This document shows, piece by piece, positions 6,669 through 9,416 of a DNA stretch of 9,416 nt; within the stretch, counting starts at the first letter, position 1, and each line of letters opens with the position of its first letter. Made by a program: the position numbers and the translations under genes. Origin of the DNA: Methanomicrobiales archaeon (GTDB lineage: Archaea; Halobacteriota; Methanomicrobia; Methanomicrobiales; JACTUA01); assembly GCA_028678715.1 (NCBI GenBank), contig JAJRCY010000024.1, positions 1 through 9,416 on the forward strand, in the 5' to 3' direction. The notes under the pieces are model-generated. The model did no database searches, had not been told where the DNA came from, and worked only from the letters and a program-made list of their open reading frames with translations.

Positions 6669-6693
6669 CTGCTCCTGGACTCCAACCCCACCC

Positions 6694-6699
6694 TTTTTT
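6694..6699 (+). terminator. T-run terminator of mer
   Basis: Six consecutive T, starting 26 nt after the mer stop and preceded by a C-rich stretch, form a typical archaeal intrinsic termination signal. There is no strong hairpin, as is usual in archaea. Confidence 0.7.
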
Positions 6700-6799
6700 C
6701 CTGTTCGCTCGTTTCGCGTATCACTGGAGCGACAGCACGCTCTCCTGGAACCCCGGGAACATATTCTGGCAGTGATCGGCGGAGTCTCCCGAATCAGTA

Positions 6800-6808
6800 C
6801 TTTCTTAT
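6800..6808 (+). promoter_or_regulatory. Weak TATA-like box of the GalT-like gene
   Basis: TTTCTTATT lies about 30 nt before the GTG at 6834, predicting a transcript start within a few bases of the start codon. With no Shine-Dalgarno sequence nearby, the gene is probably leaderless. Confidence 0.4.
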
Positions 6809-6833
6809 TCCATCCTCCCAATACTCCTGATCC

Positions 6834-7772
6834 GTGGAGCTCTTCACCCTCCATGAGGTCCGCTGCGGGGAGTGCCGGCTGCAGTACCGGAGGGAAACCC
6901 TCACGGGACTCTCCTGCCGGATCTCATCGGAGCGGATCAAGCGGAGGATCGATCTCCCCCCCTCCATCGCCTACCACGCCCAGGGATGCCCCTTCTGCCC
7001 GGAGCAGGTCTTCACGGCAACCCCCGTCTTCCCCGACGGGAGCCGGATCCTGCGGGGCGAGTCGGTGACCTTTCCCAACCTCTATCCCTTTGCCGCATGG
7101 CACACGGTGACGGTCATCACCCGCTCCCATGACATCCGGGAGTTCACAGCGAGCCAGCTCACGGATGCCTTCACTGCCCAGGTGGAATCCCTGCAGGGGC
7201 ATGACGGCTACCCGAGCATCAACTGGAACTTCCTCCCGTCCGCCGGGGCCAGCCTGGCCCACCCCCACCTGCAGGGGCTCGTGGACCCCTTGCCATCCTA
7301 CCTGGCAGGGAGGTATCTCCAGGAGAGCAGCACCTACCTGCAACAGCACGGCAGACGGTACTGGGATGACCTCCGGGTCCATGAAGCCGGATCTGACCGG
7401 TATCTCTTCGGGAATGACATCCTCTGGACCGCCCAGGCCGTGCCCCTGGGGGAACGGGAGGTGCGGGCGTTGCTCCCCATCAGCCACCTGCACGAGTTCC
7501 CCGCGGTGACGGACCTTTTCGTGGACGGCCTGCTCCAAGTCCTTGCGTTCTACCGCAGGCTCGGCACCCATGCGTTCAACCTCTCCCTCTTCTTTGACAG
7601 GGAAGGGGAGGACCACGGGTTCTCGGCCTTCTGCACCCTGATCGCCCGGATCAATCCCAACGACCGGTCCATGAGCGATTCCTCGTTCATGGAGCGGCTC
7701 CACCTCCAGCCCGTCATCCTGACATCGCCGGAGGAGCTGGCCGCCCTCTTTCATGCAAAGGAAGGCAGCTGA
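6834..7772 (+). CDS. Galactose-1-phosphate uridylyltransferase-like (HIT superfamily) protein
   Basis: The protein has 312 residues and starts with GTG. It carries the layout of GalT: CPFC (C52, C55) and H99 (RSHD) with H143 as likely zinc ligands, and the catalytic H143-P-H145-L-Q147, where H145 would be the nucleotidylated nucleophile and Q147 would stabilise it (E. coli: H164-P-H166-G-Q168). A second cysteine pair, C11-x-x-C14, sits at the N-terminus. GalT moves UMP between UDP-glucose and galactose-1-phosphate. Related HIT enzymes act on ADP-glucose or Ap4A, and HPHLQ instead of HPHGQ leaves the substrate open. No Leloir-pathway gene (galK, galE) is next to it, so sugar-nucleotide metabolism for glycans or glycogen is a guess. 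The 165-bp gap and T-run after mer show it is a separate unit. Confidence 0.78.
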   Translation: MELFTLHEVRCGECRLQYRRETLTGLSCRISSERIKRRIDLPPSIAYHAQGCPFCPEQVFTATPVFPDGSRILRGESVTFPNLYPFAAWHTVTVITRSHDIREFTASQLTDAFTAQVESLQGHDGYPSINWNFLPSAGASLAHPHLQGLVDPLPSYLAGRYLQESSTYLQQHGRRYWDDLRVHEAGSDRYLFGNDILWTAQAVPLGEREVRALLPISHLHEFPAVTDLFVDGLLQVLAFYRRLGTHAFNLSLFFDREGEDHGFSAFCTLIARINPNDRSMSDSSFMERLHLQPVILTSPEELAALFHAKEGS

Positions 7773-7839
7773 GGGTGTAGTCGTCCGATCCAGTATTGGT
7801 TCGTTTGTTGTTGCGGAATATGTCTACCGGGACGCTCCA

Positions 7840-7958
7840 GGGGGGACCTGACGGTCCCCCCGCCAGGTGGGCGACCCCCCGTGAGGATAGTTTGTCATGT
7901 CGGTTTCCCCGGATCGAGATCTGCTGAGAGAGGATGGATCAGGCTATCCTCACGGGGG
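7840..7958. repeat. Repeat unit 1: GC hairpin plus GTGAGGAT…AGGATGGATCA core
   Basis: It begins with a perfect 9-bp stem, GGGGGGACC/GGTCCCCCC around TGAC (7840-7861), which may also end the GalT-like transcript. Then comes CCCCC-GTGAGGAT (7876-7888), GTCGGT (7899-7904) and AGGATGGATCA (7931-7941). The inverted copy CTATCCTCACGGGGG (7944-7958) closes a 15-bp stem over a 53-nt loop. Order and motifs match unit 2. Confidence 0.6.
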
Positions 7959-8049
7959 AGGGACCGGGAGGGGGTCTCCCCATCCCGCTGAGTATGGGTT
8001 ATCCTTTCGGTTATTCTCGTTCTGCGCACCAGCGTTCACCGGCATGGTG

Positions 8050-8150
8050 CGGGAGGGGGACTCCGCCCCCTCCCGGCCCCTCCCCCGGTGAGGATGGTCC
8101 TCCACGTCGGTCAGTGAGACAGGATGGATCACCGGTTCCCGGAACACCGG
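8050..8150. repeat. Repeat unit 2: GC hairpin plus GTGAGGAT…AGGATGGATCA core
   Basis: It begins with a 10-bp stem CGGGAGGGGG/CCCCCTCCCG (8050-8059 with 8066-8075). CCCCCG-GTGAGGAT (8082-8095), GTCGGT (8106-8111) and AGGATGGATCA (8121-8131) follow. The distance from GTGAGGAT to GTCGGT is 18 bases, identical to unit 1 (18 of 24 positions match). GTCGGT to AGGATGGATCA is 17 bases shorter than in unit 1. A hairpin around TTCCCGGAA follows instead of the inverted copy. Confidence 0.6.
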
Positions 8151-8253
8151 CGGGGGCGGTGAGCTATAGGCGTCATAATTTTACTCGAATCTGTGTTTTT
8201 ATTGCGGCATGAATATGACCGCGGATTGTAAGATCTTCCCTTTTCATCGATGA

Positions 8254-8667
8254 CTAAGGGGCGATCAACTTCAGTGAATCAAGTGCTGCTTCGCGAATAA
8301 ATTTCTCCTTGTCATCGAGAGCAACATAAAGCGGACCGACTGCACGCTTATCCTTTAATTTGCCTAGCGCACCAATGGCCTCATAACGGAGATTTGGATG
8401 AACGTTACTTTGCAGGACACCAATTAGAGGATCAACTGCACGTGAATCCCTAATCTCTCCAAGTGCCCTGATGGCATTAATACGAATATTAAAATCCTTA
8501 TCATTTATAGCAGAAATAAGCGGTCCAACTGCAGGAGCCCCGATTTCGGAGAGTCGAGCTCTTGCTCCAACCCTAATGAGATCGTCCTCTAAATATCCCA
8601 TCGCCTTAATCAATCCATTGATATCCATATTCGCCTTCAATTTGTAAACGTCAGGTGGTGGTGTCAT
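8254..8667 (-). CDS. Small HEAT-repeat protein
   Basis: This 137-residue protein is built of about four HEAT (PBS-lyase-type) helical repeats with a 31-residue period: about 18-47, 48-78, 79-109 and 110-137. Repeated landmarks are GPLI-A-xD/N, IR-x-x-A-x-x-A-L-G-x-I and D-x-RAV. Such repeats form a curved scaffold for protein-protein contact. There is no catalytic site, signal peptide or membrane segment. The start at 8667 is supported by a TATA box about 27 nt upstream, implying a leaderless mRNA; an upstream ribosome site is absent. The gene uses many A/T-ending codons (AAA, ATA, AAT, TTA), unlike every other gene here, and sits next to the repeat units, suggesting recent transfer. Partner and role are unknown. 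Confidence 0.8.
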   Translation of the reverse strand: MTPPPDVYKLKANMDINGLIKAMGYLEDDLIRVGARARLSEIGAPAVGPLISAINDKDFNIRINAIRALGEIRDSRAVDPLIGVLQSNVHPNLRYEAIGALGKLKDKRAVGPLYVALDDKEKFIREAALDSLKLIAP

Positions 8668-8690
8668 AACGGGTCTTTAAACCTGCATTT

Positions 8691-8700
8691 CTTTTAATAC
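8691..8700 (-). promoter_or_regulatory. TATA box of the HEAT-repeat gene
   Basis: The minus strand reads GTATTAAAAG, preceded by a purine-rich stretch, with its centre about 28 nt upstream of the ATG at 8667. At archaeal spacing transcription would start at or within a few bases of the ATG. Confidence 0.6.
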
Positions 8701-8818
8701 TTTTTCTTCGGTAATTGAATGCGATGTTTATTCGCTCCAGAATCCGTCAGGTCAGGATCATCACCGAAACCCGTACTATGGGATAACGGACCCTTCCGTA
8801 AGTGGTGGATCGCCTAAG

Positions 8819-8824
8819 AAAAAA
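8819..8824 (-). terminator. T-run terminator of mtd
   Basis: The minus strand carries six consecutive T within a T-rich stretch, 27 nt after the mtd stop codon. There is no strong hairpin. Confidence 0.65.
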
Positions 8825-8850
8825 GAGTAAATGAGGGTGGTTCCGCGAGA

Positions 8851-9416
8851 TTACTCGGGCTTGCTGATGAGCTTGGTCTTGGAGACCTGGACCCCATCCT
8901 TCTTGTGGGGTTTCCTGATCACCGCGTCCATGCCCTTCTCCAGCTCCCTGGCCTGGTCGCAGAGATTGGCGGCCATGCGCATCATCTCGTGGGCGCTGGT
9001 CACGATGGGCACGTAATCCGTGTACTCCTTGGTCATGAAGCAGCCCTTCACGTTGACACCGGCCACGGCCTGGGCGATCTCGTACGCGGCACGGGCCTTG
9101 GCCCAGGCATACGGGTTCGTGAACTCGCCCTTCGTGGCAGAGTCAGAGGAGACAATGACCTTCGGCAGCACCAGGGCATCGCCCTTCTTGCCGGCCTTCA
9201 CCTGGTCGATGACCTTGTCCAGCTCCACCTGCAGCTTGCGGAAGGCGCCGGTGATGGCCAGGACCTTCACCAGGTTGCCGTTGTAGTCCGCCATCTCGAT
9301 AGGGTCCAGGAACTCGCGGCGGGCCCCGATCATGGCGTCGGCCTTCATGATGATGTACCCGAACTTGGAGGCCTTGATCTTCTCGAACTCCTCCTTCTTC
9401 GTGGTGATGTCGTCAG
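8851..9416 (-). CDS. mtd: F420-dependent methylenetetrahydromethanopterin dehydrogenase, 3' part
   Basis: Mtd reversibly reduces methenyl-H4MPT to methylene-H4MPT with reduced F420 in the cytoplasm, the step just before Mer. The frame runs open from the right edge to TAA at 8851-8853, giving 187 residues; the full family is about 280, so roughly the first third is outside. Reading begins [12 protein letters not shown] and continues through [15 protein letters not shown], a strongly conserved Mtd segment, then [39 protein letters not shown] and the family-typical end [10 protein letters not shown]. The ATG at 9346-9348 is internal, not the start. It converges on mer through the accessory segment and has its own T-run terminator. 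Confidence 0.96.
   Translation of the reverse strand, partial: DDITTKKEEFEKIKASKFGYIIMKADAMIGARREFLDPIEMADYNGNLVKVLAITGAFRKLQVELDKVIDQVKAGKKGDALVLPKVIVSSDSATKGEFTNPYAWAKARAAYEIAQAVAGVNVKGCFMTKEYTDYVPIVTSAHEMMRMAANLCDQARELEKGMDAVIRKPHKKDGVQVSKTKLISKPE

Larger units (their letters stand above)
7773..8253. other. Non-coding region of about 480 bp with hairpins and repeats
   Basis: No believable gene is present; frames that stay open here are low-complexity Pro/Gly/Arg translations. The stretch holds perfect GC-rich hairpins at 7840-7861 and 8050-8075, a 15-bp inverted repeat (7876-7890 with 7944-7958), a weaker hairpin CGCACC/GGTGCG (8025-8030 with 8046-8051), a hairpin around TTCCCGGAA (8132-8150), and an AT-rich TATA-like tract near 8193-8203. 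Much of it forms the two related repeat units listed separately. Confidence 0.6.

Noticed and set aside
5807..6724. Minus-strand open frame (305 codons) opposite mer
   Set aside because: Shadow of mer; the translation is Ser/Arg/Pro-rich without recognisable motifs.
7840..8150. CRISPR array
   Set aside because: Only two imperfect units with unequal internal spacing; no identical direct repeats with uniform spacers and no cas gene.
7934..8212. Plus-strand open frame in the hairpin region
   Set aside because: The translation is Pro/Gly/Arg-rich, the hairpins and repeats explain the sequence, and no ribosome site or promoter is at the start.
8209..8253. Tiny open frame (14 codons) after a TATA-like tract
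   Set aside because: Too short, no ribosome site and nothing recognisable; it could be a chance frame.

Overview
This window most likely comes from a GC-rich hydrogenotrophic methanogen of the order Methanomicrobiales (Euryarchaeota). It carries two core genes of CO2-reducing methanogenesis: mer, complete, and mtd, of which about two thirds is present, cut by the right edge. It also has an archaeal-type NrpR nitrogen regulator, an intron-containing tRNA gene with a bulge-helix-bulge splice motif, TATA-box/T-run archaeal expression signals, and apparently leaderless genes. I cannot fix the genus from sequence alone.

Left part (1-3356, mostly rightward). A large von Willebrand factor A (VWA) protein enters from the left edge; its frame is open to base 1, so the gene is probably truncated by the window. 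It ends at 1692, followed by a T-run and two tandem GC hairpins. A tRNA-Arg(UCG) gene with a 20-nt intron lies on the minus strand, with a TATA box about 26 nt upstream. Divergent from it, a short dCTP deaminase/dUTPase-family gene overlaps (ATGA) a single-domain NrpR-type regulator, so the two are probably one transcript.

Middle (3340-5678). A 624-residue FtsZ/tubulin-superfamily protein is encoded on the minus strand and overlaps the end of the nrpR-like gene by 17 bp. Its nucleotide-binding glycine loop is degenerate, its T7 acidic residues are mostly kept, and it has a tail of about 230 residues, predicted disordered, with a recurring G-(I/V)-P motif. Upstream is a 464-bp non-coding gap with its putative promoter, several hairpins and the mer promoter.

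Right part (5679-9416). mer starts with TTG behind a strong Shine-Dalgarno site and ends at a T-run. It is followed by a GalT/HIT-superfamily nucleotidyltransferase-like gene, probably leaderless with a GTG start. A non-coding region of about 480 bp then holds two related GC-rich hairpin-containing repeat units. Next comes a small HEAT-repeat gene (minus strand), markedly richer in A/T than everything around it. Last is the 3' part of mtd (minus strand) with its T-run terminator.

mer and mtd encode the two successive F420-dependent steps of the methyl-H4MPT branch. They are not an operon here: they converge, with accessory sequence between them. The less ordinary parts are the FtsZ-like protein, the repeat units at about 7840-8155, the deaminase-family protein lacking the usual catalytic glutamate, and the compact tRNA intron.
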